The notes: generated by a model from the letters alone, not told the origin. 17,113 nt of DNA from Planctomycetota bacterium (GCA_027622115.1 JAQBZS010000030.1:1-17113), one strand, 5' to 3'; positions 8,016 to 15,471 are shown, numbered from the stretch's first letter. Program-made: numbers and translations.

Positions 8016-10343
8016 ATGTCGATTCGCCCATCCGTTGCTGCGTGGTGTTCCGCGTGGTTGTGCTGCTGTGTTTGCGTTTCGCTGTGGGCCGACGAATCTC
8101 CCGCGAAAACCGATTCCGCCAAGGCGGCGGACGCGAAGAAAACGGGTGCTGAAAAGTCGCCAAGCCGGGACGCGGATGCCAAAACGGCAAAAGACGCGCC
8201 CGAGAAACCGCCGGTTGAAAAGACCGTTCAGGAACTGGCCGCCGCTGTCCGCGACTCCGTGGTGGTCGTGAGCTATCTGAATCGAGACGGCAAGCAGGCT
8301 GGAGTCGGCACGGGCTTCGTTGTGGGCCAAGGATTGATCGCCACGAATCTGCACGTCATCGGCGAAGCTCGTCCGATCGTCGTGACCACCGCAGACAAGA
8401 AACGGCATGAGGTCATCGAAGTCCACGCCACCGACAAACGGCATGACCTCGCCCTTCTGCGGATCGCCTCGAAATCGTTGATCCCGCTGGCACTCGGCGA
8501 TTCCGACCAACTGAAACAGGGCCAACCGATCATGGCCATGGGGAATCCCATGGGACTGAAGCACAGCGTGGTCAGCGGTGTTGTTTCAGGGCGGCAGGAA
8601 ATCGACGGTCGCCGCATGATTCAATTGGCGATCCCCATCGAACGGGGCAACAGCGGCGGGCCGCTGATGGATCGGCAGGGACGAGTTCACGGCTTGCTCA
8701 CGCTCAAGTCTGCGGTCACCGCCAACCTGGGTTTCGCCGCCGAAATCAATGCGCTCAAGCCACTGTTGCTGAAACCGAATCCAGTGCCCATTGATCGCTG
8801 GCTGACGATTGGCCGGTTGTCGACCGAGGATTGGAAACAGCTCTTCGGAGCCAACTGGCGTCAGCGTGCGGGTCGGATTCAGGTCCAAGGTCGCGGTAGC
8901 GGATTCGGCGGGCGGTCGCTGTGTCTGTCGACCAAACCGATGCCCAAGTTGCCTTTTGAAGTCGGTGTACGAGTCCGCATGGACTACGAATCCGGAGCGG
9001 CGGGGTTGGTGTTTCATTCGGACGGCACGAACCGCCATTACGGGTTCTATCCGAGCAGCGGGAATCTGCGGTTCAGCCGTTTTGATGGTCCCGACGTGTT
9101 CTCGTGGCAAGTGCTGAAAGAACTCGCGTCACCCCACTATCGACCCGGCGAATGGAACGCGCTCAAGGTTCGCGTCGACGAAAACAAAATCCAATGCTTC
9201 GTGAACGACGAACTGGTCATCGAATCCACCGACGCTGGATTGACGAGCGGTTCGGTTGGGCTGGCCAAGTTCCGCGACACCGAAGCCGAATTCAAGCAGT
9301 TTCAGGTCGCGGCCAAGATCGCCGATTCACGTCCGCCGAAAGAGGCGGTGGAACGCATCGCCAAGCTCGTTCCGGACGTGCCCGCGAATGAACCGCCATC
9401 GACGAAATTGGTCGAACAACTGCTGCCCGATGCCGACGTGGCACCCGAGATTCTTCGCGAACAGGCCGAAATCCTGCGCCGCCGAGCGACGCGACTCACG
9501 GAGTTGGCGGCCGTCGTGCATCGCGAACAGGTGCAGCAAGAAATGGCGAAACTCCTCAAGCTGCCGGAAGACAAGATCGACTTGCTGCACGCGGCGCTGC
9601 TGATCGCTCGGTTGAATAATGCGGATTTGGACGTCGACCATTATCTGCACGAAGTCGACCGCATGGTGGCCGAGATCAAGCAGTCGCTGAAGCCGGATGC
9701 CACCGAGCACGATCGGATTGCGGCGCTCGACAAGTACCTCTTCAAACAACTGGGATTCCACGGCGGGCGGACAAACTACTACAGCCGCTCGAACAGCTAT
9801 TTGAACGAAGTGATTGACGACCGCGAGGGCCTGCCGATCACGATGTCCGTGTTGTATGCCGAGATGGCTCGTCGGGTGGGAGCCAACGTGGTCGGCGTTG
9901 GTTTGCCGGGACACTTCGTGGTGCGTTTCGAGCCCAAGAAAGGCAAGCACGAAATCATCGATGTCTTCAATGAAGCGAACCGTCTCACGGAAGCCGAGGC
10001 GATGGAACAGATCGAAGCCAGGATCGGTCGGCGTGACAAGTCGTTTCTCGAGTCTCAATCGAAGCGAGCCATCGTGGTGCGGATGCTGCGGAATCTAATG
10101 GGGATTGCCCGCAATGAAGAAAAGCCCGAGGAAATGTTGCGGTACGTGGATACGATGGTTTCGGTGGATCCCGGTAGTGGCGAAAGCCGCTTCTTTCGAG
10201 CCGTGTTGCGAATGCAAACAGGCCGCTTGAAAGCTGCCGCCGAAGATGCGGATTGGTTGTTGGATAATAAACCCGGCGACGTCGACCAAAGCCAAGTCCG
10301 CGAATTTCGAGAACTGCTTGATCGGCAACTCCGCAAGTCGTGA
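8016..10343 (+). CDS. HtrA-like serine protease fused to LamG-like and SirB1/transglutaminase-like domains
   Basis: A 775-residue exported multidomain protein. A Cys-rich hydrophobic signal (residues 1-25) is followed by a Lys/Ala/Asp-rich linker (about 28-72). A trypsin-like S1C (HtrA/Deg) domain (about 73-255) has a complete triad: H113 (in NLHVIGEA), D144 (in HDLALLRI) and S213 (in RGNSGGPL). No PDZ domain follows. Instead there is a beta-rich LamG/DUF1080-like segment (about 262-432, with GLVFHSDGTNRHYGFY and GEWNALKVRVDENKIQCFVN). A SirB1-type transglutaminase-like module with helical, TPR-like C-terminus comes last (about 461-775, with NSYLNEVIDDREGLPITMS and PGHFVVRF, H633). The SirB1-like part has no Cys at the usual nucleophile position (LPITMSVLY), so it is probably not a transglutaminase. 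The likely role is periplasmic protein quality control or processing with ligand binding; this is inference. It ends convergently with the 10366 gene, 22 bases away. Confidence 0.88.
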   Translation: MSIRPSVAAWCSAWLCCCVCVSLWADESPAKTDSAKAADAKKTGAEKSPSRDADAKTAKDAPEKPPVEKTVQELAAAVRDSVVVVSYLNRDGKQAGVGTGFVVGQGLIATNLHVIGEARPIVVTTADKKRHEVIEVHATDKRHDLALLRIASKSLIPLALGDSDQLKQGQPIMAMGNPMGLKHSVVSGVVSGRQEIDGRRMIQLAIPIERGNSGGPLMDRQGRVHGLLTLKSAVTANLGFAAEINALKPLLLKPNPVPIDRWLTIGRLSTEDWKQLFGANWRQRAGRIQVQGRGSGFGGRSLCLSTKPMPKLPFEVGVRVRMDYESGAAGLVFHSDGTNRHYGFYPSSGNLRFSRFDGPDVFSWQVLKELASPHYRPGEWNALKVRVDENKIQCFVNDELVIESTDAGLTSGSVGLAKFRDTEAEFKQFQVAAKIADSRPPKEAVERIAKLVPDVPANEPPSTKLVEQLLPDADVAPEILREQAEILRRRATRLTELAAVVHREQVQQEMAKLLKLPEDKIDLLHAALLIARLNNADLDVDHYLHEVDRMVAEIKQSLKPDATEHDRIAALDKYLFKQLGFHGGRTNYYSRSNSYLNEVIDDREGLPITMSVLYAEMARRVGANVVGVGLPGHFVVRFEPKKGKHEIIDVFNEANRLTEAEAMEQIEARIGRRDKSFLESQSKRAIVVRMLRNLMGIARNEEKPEEMLRYVDTMVSVDPGSGESRFFRAVLRMQTGRLKAAAEDADWLLDNKPGDVDQSQVREFRELLDRQLRKS

Positions 10344-10365
10344 ATCGACGCTTATTTATTAGTAG

Positions 10366-10746
10366 TCATGACTCACCATTGCTACCGCCGATCCCGTGCA
10401 TCGATGGTTCGGCCAATTCTTCTGCATACTGTCGCTTCCACTCGTTCAGGAGAGCAACGAACGTGTCCCACGGAGTGGACCTATTAACAAGAATGTTGAT
10501 CTGACCTTGGATGGCGTCGGGATCTTCACTGAAGCGTACGCCCTGTGAATGCAGGTAATTTGCAAATGCCTGCGCATGATCGGGCTTCGCGAACAAAGAA
10601 TGGGCTTCCAGAGCTTGGACCGGAATGATGTACTCGACCTCGCGCTTTCTGCGTAAATCCACGGGTCTGTATTCGAGGTCCTCAATCTCTTCGGCAGGAA
10701 GTTCTGTGGAGTTCCAGTTCCCTCTCCCGGATTCGTAACGCACCAA
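10366..10746 (-). CDS. Short hypothetical protein downstream of the UbiA gene
   Basis: I do not recognise this protein. From a TTG at 10746 it has about 126 residues; a GTG follows at 10743. An AGGAAGA sequence (10756-10762 on the minus strand) lies about 10 bases before the TTG. The frame is open far upstream, but that part is antisense-frame reading of the UbiA gene and should not be counted. Residues just upstream (LDSVDLELSGSGRHLYLVRY) also look protein-like, so the true N-terminus may have been lost or lie within the UbiA gene. The body is mixed alpha/beta and acidic (STELPAEEIEDLEYRPV, EVEYIIPVQALEAHSLF, TPWDTFVALLNEWKRQYAEE). No signal peptide or membrane segment. It follows the UbiA stop by about 30 bases and is probably cotranscribed. 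Confidence 0.5.
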   Translation of the reverse strand: MVRYESGRGNWNSTELPAEEIEDLEYRPVDLRRKREVEYIIPVQALEAHSLFAKPDHAQAFANYLHSQGVRFSEDPDAIQGQINILVNRSTPWDTFVALLNEWKRQYAEELAEPSMHGIGGSNGES

Positions 10747-10775
10747 GTAGAGGTGTCTTCCTGACCCGGAAAGTT

Positions 10776-11738
10776 CTAAGTCAACCGAATCCAGCGTGAA
10801 AGGACGAAGGCCGGGACGAGCAATAAGACCGTTGCAATAGCAAAGCCTGCGTGTGCCGTGTTGAAGTAGATCATCGTGGCGTCGATGATGACCAGTGACA
10901 GCAGCATCGTCTTTACCGCCGTTTGCACTTTGCCGGGAGACGGGTCTTGAATCGCTGCCGCCAAGCGGCGGTTGACGACCAAGGCCACCACGAGCAGTGC
11001 AAATCCCACATTGCGCGGATCCGCGCTGCCCGGCCAATAGGTCAGCAAATGCGCGATAATGGCCAACCCGGCATTCACGAACACCAAGCCGACCACCAGA
11101 TCGAATCGCCGACTTTGCTTGGCTTCGGTTCGCGCAAACAGAGTTAGCCCGAGCACGTAGACTCCCAAGCCGCCAGCGACTTGCAATTGCGGTCGCGTCC
11201 ACACGCTGAACCACAACCCAATTGCACTGGCTCCAAGAATGACGTTGAGGAATCGACACGCCCCCATTGCAAGCGGGCCAGCCAATGTCTTCTTGAGGAA
11301 ACTGTCGTAGCCCAGGATCACCACACACAAGATCAACGCCACTTTCAGCGGATCGTATTGCCCCGTGATCTTGCCGTAGCCCACCGCGTAACTCGCCGCC
11401 ACGCCCGCAAACATCAACACCGCACCGATCATCGTCGCCATGGCCACGGAGACTCGACCCGACGGAATGGGAGCATTGGGCCTTTCTTCGGCGTCCACTC
11501 TCCGGTCGAACACGTCGTTAAACACCATGCCCGATAAGTACAAACACACGGACGTCGCGATCAGCCAGCCGAGTTCCCAGACCCAGGGTTGGCCAAGCGT
11601 CACCTCAAGGCTGTCGTGCAGCAGGCCGAGATCGAACAGGCCCAGATTCGTGAGCGCGAAGCCGAGCATGATGTCGGCCACCGCCGTGAAGACTGTGGGC
11701 AGACGGATCAGTTGGAGATAGGGCAGCAAACGTCGCAT
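10776..11738 (-). CDS. UbiA-family prenyltransferase, EboC-like
   Basis: A 320-residue integral membrane protein of the UbiA superfamily, which moves prenyl groups to aromatic or other acceptors within the membrane using Mg2+. The first Asp-rich motif is NDVFDRRVD (N74, D75, D78, D82) followed by ERPNAPIPSGR. The second motif is YDSFLK (Y144 to K149) followed by GPLAMGACRFLNVILG. Eight or so hydrophobic segments are spread along the chain. The wording of both motifs (NDVFD, ERPxxPIPSG, GPLxMGxCRxxN) is close to EboC of the ebo cluster as I know it, more than to UbiA or MenA proper. No other ebo gene is adjacent. I chose the ATG at 11738 because MRRLLPYLQLIRLPTVFTA is the family start; a TTG at 11780 would add 14 unlikely residues. 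No clear Shine-Dalgarno. Confidence 0.85.
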   Translation of the reverse strand: MRRLLPYLQLIRLPTVFTAVADIMLGFALTNLGLFDLGLLHDSLEVTLGQPWVWELGWLIATSVCLYLSGMVFNDVFDRRVDAEERPNAPIPSGRVSVAMATMIGAVLMFAGVAASYAVGYGKITGQYDPLKVALILCVVILGYDSFLKKTLAGPLAMGACRFLNVILGASAIGLWFSVWTRPQLQVAGGLGVYVLGLTLFARTEAKQSRRFDLVVGLVFVNAGLAIIAHLLTYWPGSADPRNVGFALLVVALVVNRRLAAAIQDPSPGKVQTAVKTMLLSLVIIDATMIYFNTAHAGFAIATVLLLVPAFVLSRWIRLT

Positions 11739-11787
11739 TTGGTGGAGTCGCCATGAGGAACAGGATGTGGTGAGTCGCAACTCGACC

Positions 11788-11853
11788 GTAGCTTGGGACC
11801 ATTGTCCCGAGCCGATGGTCCCGAGCCATCACGGGACGATGGTCCCGTGCTAC
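11788..11853. repeat. 66-base nested palindromic element
   Basis: The arms, GTAGCTTGGGACCATTGTCCCG (first 20 bases at 11788-11807) and its counterpart ending at 11853, match as inverted repeats over 22 bases with 3 mismatches. Each arm carries its own near-palindrome (GGGACCATTGTCCC, GGGACGATGGTCCC), and GATGGTCCCG occurs directly repeated at 11814-11823 and 11838-11847. Such layered symmetry is typical of dispersed intergenic repeats or a strong RNA hairpin. Confidence 0.6.
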
Positions 11854-11904
11854 TGGGAGGTCTGTCACGAGTTCGGCAGTCGAGCCATCACTTTCGACGA
11901 TTGG

Positions 11905-11949
11905 CAGCGCTCATGAAACCCTCGAAGACGTCATTCTCGATGAGCGCTG
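11905..11949. repeat. Inverted repeat CAGCGCTCAT ... ATGAGCGCTG
   Basis: A perfect 10-base inverted repeat (11905-11914 and 11940-11949) with a 25-base loop, 84 bases before rnhA. It could be an operator or a leader hairpin; no U-run follows, so it is not a standard terminator. Confidence 0.4.
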
Positions 11950-12033
11950 ACCGATGCGAGTCGGTTGGATATTCTCATGCGCGTCAATCAATTTGAATCG
12001 TTCCCAATTCACCGCTGAAATGGATGAAATTTC

Positions 12034-12504
12034 GTGAGCACCGACCAGCCGCTTTCCTTCGTGCGATTGTTTACGGACGGTGCCTGTCGCGGCAATCCGG
12101 GTCCGGGCGGTTGGGCGTGTATTCTCAGGCACCCCGCGTCCGGCAAGGAACGGGAATTATCCGGCGGTGCCCGATCCACCACGAACAACCAAATGGAATT
12201 GCAGGCCGTGATCGAGGGTCTGTCCGCGATCAACCGGCGGTCGTCCGTCGAGGTCATCACCGACAGCAAGTACGTCGCCGACGGCAGCACGCAGTGGATG
12301 CCGAATTGGAAACGGAACGGATGGAAACGCCGTGAAAAGTCGCAGTTGAAACCGGTCAAGAATGTCGAGTTCTGGCAGAAACTCGACGAATTGCTGAGCA
12401 AGCACGAAGTCCGCTTCACCGTGGTCAAGGGACATACCGGCCACGCGGAGAACGAACGGTGCGATGAATTGGCCGTGGCCGCGGCGATGGAGTTCATGAG
12501 ATGA
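12034..12504 (+). CDS. rnhA: Ribonuclease HI
   Basis: A 156-residue RNase HI, the enzyme that cuts the RNA strand of RNA:DNA hybrids, removing R-loops and lagging-strand primers. The catalytic carboxylates are all present: D15 (in FTDGACRGNPGPGGW), E55 (in TTNNQMELQAV), D77 (in ITDSKYV) and D144 (in NERCDELA), with the helper H134 in KGHTGH. The basic protrusion (NWKRNGWKRREKSQLKPVKN, about 91-110) used for hybrid binding in the E. coli enzyme is also there. Length equals that of E. coli RNase HI (155). The start is a GTG; the residues just after it lead straight into the first beta strand. Its last codons overlap the recG start (ATGA), so the two are translationally coupled. Confidence 0.96.
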   Translation: MSTDQPLSFVRLFTDGACRGNPGPGGWACILRHPASGKERELSGGARSTTNNQMELQAVIEGLSAINRRSSVEVITDSKYVADGSTQWMPNWKRNGWKRREKSQLKPVKNVEFWQKLDELLSKHEVRFTVVKGHTGHAENERCDELAVAAAMEFMR

Positions 12505-14846
12505 CATCGTCCGGCTCGAATCCGTTGCCGGACTCCGCGGCGACACGCGGCAATGACGCGACTTCACCGGAGTCGCGGTATGCGTTGGGGCTGCAAACGC
12601 CGGTGCAATTTCTGCGACGCGTCGGCCCCGAGCGAGCCCCGTTGCTCGAACGCATGCGGATCCACACGGTTGAAGATCTCTTGTATTACATGCCGCGCGA
12701 CGTCTTGGACCTGACCGAAGTCTCCGAACCCAAAGACATCAAGGCCGGCGAAATGCACACGGTGTGCGGCACGGTGGTGGACATCGACGGCAAGGACATC
12801 AGCGGCGGTCGCACCATGTCGGCCGTGTTGCTCGATTGTCGCGGTCACTTTGTACGGGGCGTGTGGTTCAACCAATCGTGGGTGTTGAAACGCTTCCACC
12901 ACGGTGAAGTCGTGCTGTTTTCCGGGAAACCCAAATGGAGTGCTCGGCGCTGGGAATTCGCGCACCCGAAAGTCCAAACGCTGGAAGACGGCAGCGGCGA
13001 CGAAACCAGCGGCGGCATTCATCCCAAGTACGGCCTCACCGACGGACTGAAACTGCATGAACTCAACAGCATGATCGACGCCGCGCTGGAAGACTTCATC
13101 AGCTTTATGGGCGATCCACTGCCGGACGCGTTTCGCCGACATCACAAGTTGCCGCGGTTGCCCGATGCCGTCCGCCAGCTGCATCGGCCCGCTTCGATGG
13201 ACGAGTTCAATGCGGCGAAGCGGCGGCTGATCTTCGACGACTTGCTGGAGTTTCAACTCGGTTTGGCATTGCGGCGTCGAGCCTGGCGCGATCACGACCA
13301 AGCCGCCAAGCTCGTGTGTACTCGGAAGATCGATGCCCGCATTCGGCGGCTGTTTCCGTTCGAATTCACGGCCGGGCAAAACCAATCCGTGGCGGAGATT
13401 TGTCAGGATTTGGCCAGCGGTCGAGCCATGCATCGCCTGTTGCAGGCGGATGTCGGGGCGGGCAAAACGGCCGTCGCCATGTACGCGGTCCTGGTTGCGG
13501 TGGCACATGGTTACCAAGCCGTGCTGATGGCTCCGACCGAAGTTTTGGCGAATCAACATTGGCGGACGATTGACGAGGCGTTGTCGGAAAGTCGTGTCGA
13601 GCGGTTGCTCTTAACGGGCAACCTGACGCCGGCGCAACGCCGAGACGCCTTGGCTGCGATTGCGGCTGGGTCGGCACAATTGATCGTGGGGACTCAGGCG
13701 ATCATCCAGGAAGACGTGAAGTTCGCGAAGCTCGGCGTGGTGATCATTGACGAGCAACACAAGTTCGGCGTGGCCCAACGCGCGAAGTTTTCCTCCGGCG
13801 GCATGGTTGTGGATCTCGACGCGACCGACGAACGCTTCGACCCTCGGCAAAAGCGACTTCGCCTTGATGCCGACGCGGAGGAAAACGCGACGCCAACCGG
13901 AATCGAACACGTTTTGGAGCCGACGGCCGCGCAGCAGTCCGACGGGCAGCCCGCATCGCAGGAGCCTCCGTCGCCGGCGGAATCCTTGGCGACTCACGTG
14001 TTGGTGATGACGGCCACTCCCATCCCGCGAAGCCTGTGTCTCACTCAGTTCGGAGACCTCGACATCAGCACGATTGGAGAACTGCCGCCGGGACGTCAGC
14101 CGATCGTCACCAATCGAGTGGTCGGGCCGCATCAGCGCAAGAAGGCTTGGGAATTCGTTCGCAAACAACTGCAACGTGGGCGTCAGGCTTACGTGGTTTG
14201 TCCGCGAGTTGATCAAGGGCTGGGCAAGGCCGAGGCTGAATTGGCCGGCAGCGCGGAAGAGGTGTACCAGGGTTTGCAGCGGGGTGAACTCAGTGACTTC
14301 AAAGTGGGCATGATTCACGGGCAATTGGATCGCGATCAGAAAACCGGCGTGATGGAATCGTTCCGCTCGGGCGAGACGCAGGTGCTGGTTTCGACGACCG
14401 TGATCGAAGTGGGTGTCGATGTGTCAAACGCCACGATGATGTTGATCTATCACGCGGATCGCTTCGGGCTTTCGCAACTGCACCAGCTTCGCGGTCGGAT
14501 TGGTCGAGGCCGCTTTCAGGGCCAGTGTTTTTTGTTTTCAGACGCCTCGACGGAAGACGCGCTGAAACGCTTAAGCGCCATGGAATCCACGTCCGACGGA
14601 TTCAAGATCGCCGAAACGGACTTTGAAATGCGAGGCCCCGGCGACGTGCTTGGCACCAAACAACATGGCCAGCTTCCACTCCGAGTCGCCCATCTGCTCC
14701 GAGACCAAGCGGTACTCCGCGAGTCGCGCAAGGCGGCGTTTCAGTTGGTCGAATCGCGGAACATCGATCGCCCGGAATTCGCCGACCTCCGCAGCCGAGT
14801 CTTTGATCGCTTCGGCGAATCGATGGAACTCTCGAAGTCGGGTTGA
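12501..14846 (+). CDS. recG: ATP-dependent DNA helicase RecG
   Basis: A 781-residue RecG, the branched-DNA helicase that reverses stalled forks, migrates Holliday junctions and unwinds R- and D-loops. The N-terminal wedge/OB region (about 60-160, DLLYYMPRDVLDL onwards) binds the junction. The motor follows with Walker A DVGAGKT (K322), motif II DEQH (D417-H420), motif III TATP (504-507), and motifs V/VI in STTVIEVGVDV and QLRGRIGRG. The C-terminal TRG-type segment (MRGPGDVLGTKQHG) is present. It is longer than E. coli RecG (693) partly because about 57 extra residues, acidic and Pro/Gln/Ser-rich, sit between motif II and motif III (about 430-500). The ATG overlaps the rnhA stop by ATGA. Signature and length leave little doubt; the insertion sits in a surface loop, so activity is probably kept. 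Confidence 0.96.
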   Translation: MTSSGSNPLPDSAATRGNDATSPESRYALGLQTPVQFLRRVGPERAPLLERMRIHTVEDLLYYMPRDVLDLTEVSEPKDIKAGEMHTVCGTVVDIDGKDISGGRTMSAVLLDCRGHFVRGVWFNQSWVLKRFHHGEVVLFSGKPKWSARRWEFAHPKVQTLEDGSGDETSGGIHPKYGLTDGLKLHELNSMIDAALEDFISFMGDPLPDAFRRHHKLPRLPDAVRQLHRPASMDEFNAAKRRLIFDDLLEFQLGLALRRRAWRDHDQAAKLVCTRKIDARIRRLFPFEFTAGQNQSVAEICQDLASGRAMHRLLQADVGAGKTAVAMYAVLVAVAHGYQAVLMAPTEVLANQHWRTIDEALSESRVERLLLTGNLTPAQRRDALAAIAAGSAQLIVGTQAIIQEDVKFAKLGVVIIDEQHKFGVAQRAKFSSGGMVVDLDATDERFDPRQKRLRLDADAEENATPTGIEHVLEPTAAQQSDGQPASQEPPSPAESLATHVLVMTATPIPRSLCLTQFGDLDISTIGELPPGRQPIVTNRVVGPHQRKKAWEFVRKQLQRGRQAYVVCPRVDQGLGKAEAELAGSAEEVYQGLQRGELSDFKVGMIHGQLDRDQKTGVMESFRSGETQVLVSTTVIEVGVDVSNATMMLIYHADRFGLSQLHQLRGRIGRGRFQGQCFLFSDASTEDALKRLSAMESTSDGFKIAETDFEMRGPGDVLGTKQHGQLPLRVAHLLRDQAVLRESRKAAFQLVESRNIDRPEFADLRSRVFDRFGESMELSKSG

Positions 14847-15054
14847 TCGCCGGCAATCAATCGTGTTCGACACAACTTGCTTCAACAATCGTCAACTCTG
14901 CGCAGGCGTTGATTTGGCCGGGCCGCGAGGATTCGATAGGAGGTAGCGGGAAACGGTGCCACACAGTTGGGCTCCGACAGTCAGATAGCCTGTCTGCGTA
15001 CTGTGCGGTGTGTTCCAGACTGTTTCGAGAGTTGACCGAGAAGAATTCTATTGA

Positions 15055-15285
15055 GAAAGTCGCCAGATTTCGGCCGTCCCACTCGTACTGATTGACGTCT
15101 TTCATCTACTCGACTTCCCCGACCCGGCCGTATCGGGCAGCAACCGAGCGACCACGGTCGTGGCCTCGCAAGCGTTGATGATGCTCAACAGCGACCTAGT
15201 CATGCAGTCCGCCACCCGTTTCGCCGACCGTTTGCTCGCTGAGCTTGCTGACGTCGATCAACGCCTCTCGCGGCTGTACGTTCGT
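15055..15285 (+). pseudogene. Fragment of a DUF1553 (planctomycete cytochrome family) gene
   Basis: The plus-strand frame bounded on the left by a TGA at 15052 reads VFHLLDFPDPAVSGSN, then TTVVASQALMMLNSDLVMQ and RFADRLLAELADVDQRLSRL. These are the hallmarks of the central-to-late part of DUF1553 (compare STVATQSLMLLNGAFTLDHA in the 599 gene of this window). It is only about 75 residues; the rest of the domain and all of DUF1549 are missing, and similarity stops at about 15285. The sequence after that, still open, is Arg-rich nonsense antisense to the next remnant. It is closer to the FDFPDP-type subfamily than to the 599 gene, so it is not simply a duplicated piece of that gene. Inference: remnant of a deleted gene. 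Confidence 0.65.
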
Positions 15286-15430
15286 CAAACCAATCCGCGC
15301 ACCATTCCCAGACGAGGCCGGACATATCGTACAGGCCCCAGGGATTCGGATCCTTCTCGCCGACCGGATGGGTCACGCCTCCCGCATTCTTGTCTGTCAA
15401 CACTTCGGAAGCGTGGTCGTCCACGAAAGA
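15281..15430 (-). pseudogene. Fragment of a formylglycine-generating-enzyme (FGE/SUMF1) domain gene
   Basis: On the minus strand the frame reads DKNAGGVTHPVGEKDPNPWG followed by LYDMSGLVWEWCADWFDE. This is the late conserved block of the FGE-sulfatase family (consensus THPVGxKxPNxxGLYDMxGNVWEW). About 50 residues remain. The N-terminal two thirds and the C-terminal RGGSW-type block are absent, and similarity ends at the WFDE codons (15281-15283), exactly where the opposed DUF1553 fragment ends. SLEHTAQ-like sequence further right is unrelated. Intact family members activate sulfatases or act as surface domains; this piece cannot fold alone. I call it a remnant with good confidence in the family and less in its limits. 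Confidence 0.65.
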
Positions 15431-15471
15431 GTGAAACCTGACCGAAGCAGACCGCAAATATCGAACCTGTC

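Larger units (their letters stand above)
11739..12033. other. Divergent intergenic region with two inverted repeats
   Basis: The gap between the divergent UbiA-like gene and rnhA has no credible gene. It holds a 66-base nested palindrome (11788-11853) and a separate 10-base inverted repeat (11905-11949). The promoters of both flanking genes must lie here, but I see no convincing box. Confidence 0.55.

Noticed and set aside
9327..10058. A 243-residue open frame antisense to the protease fusion gene
   Set aside because: Mirror of the SirB1-like coding region; no start context and no family resemblance.
10366..11328. A 320-residue minus-strand open frame taken as one gene
   Set aside because: Its first two thirds are a shifted-frame reading of the UbiA-like gene, with Arg/Gly-rich nonsense. 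Only the part from about 10746 downwards looks like protein.
12564..13559. A 331-residue open frame antisense to recG
   Set aside because: It lies wholly within recG, is His/Arg/Gln-rich and has no recognisable motif. It follows from GC-rich codon bias on the other strand.
14857..15105. A minus-strand open frame of 82 residues after recG
   Set aside because: Not absurd in composition (NQYEWDGRNLATFSIEFF), but it overlaps the DUF1553 remnant, has no ribosome binding site and no family I recognise. Left as unassigned.
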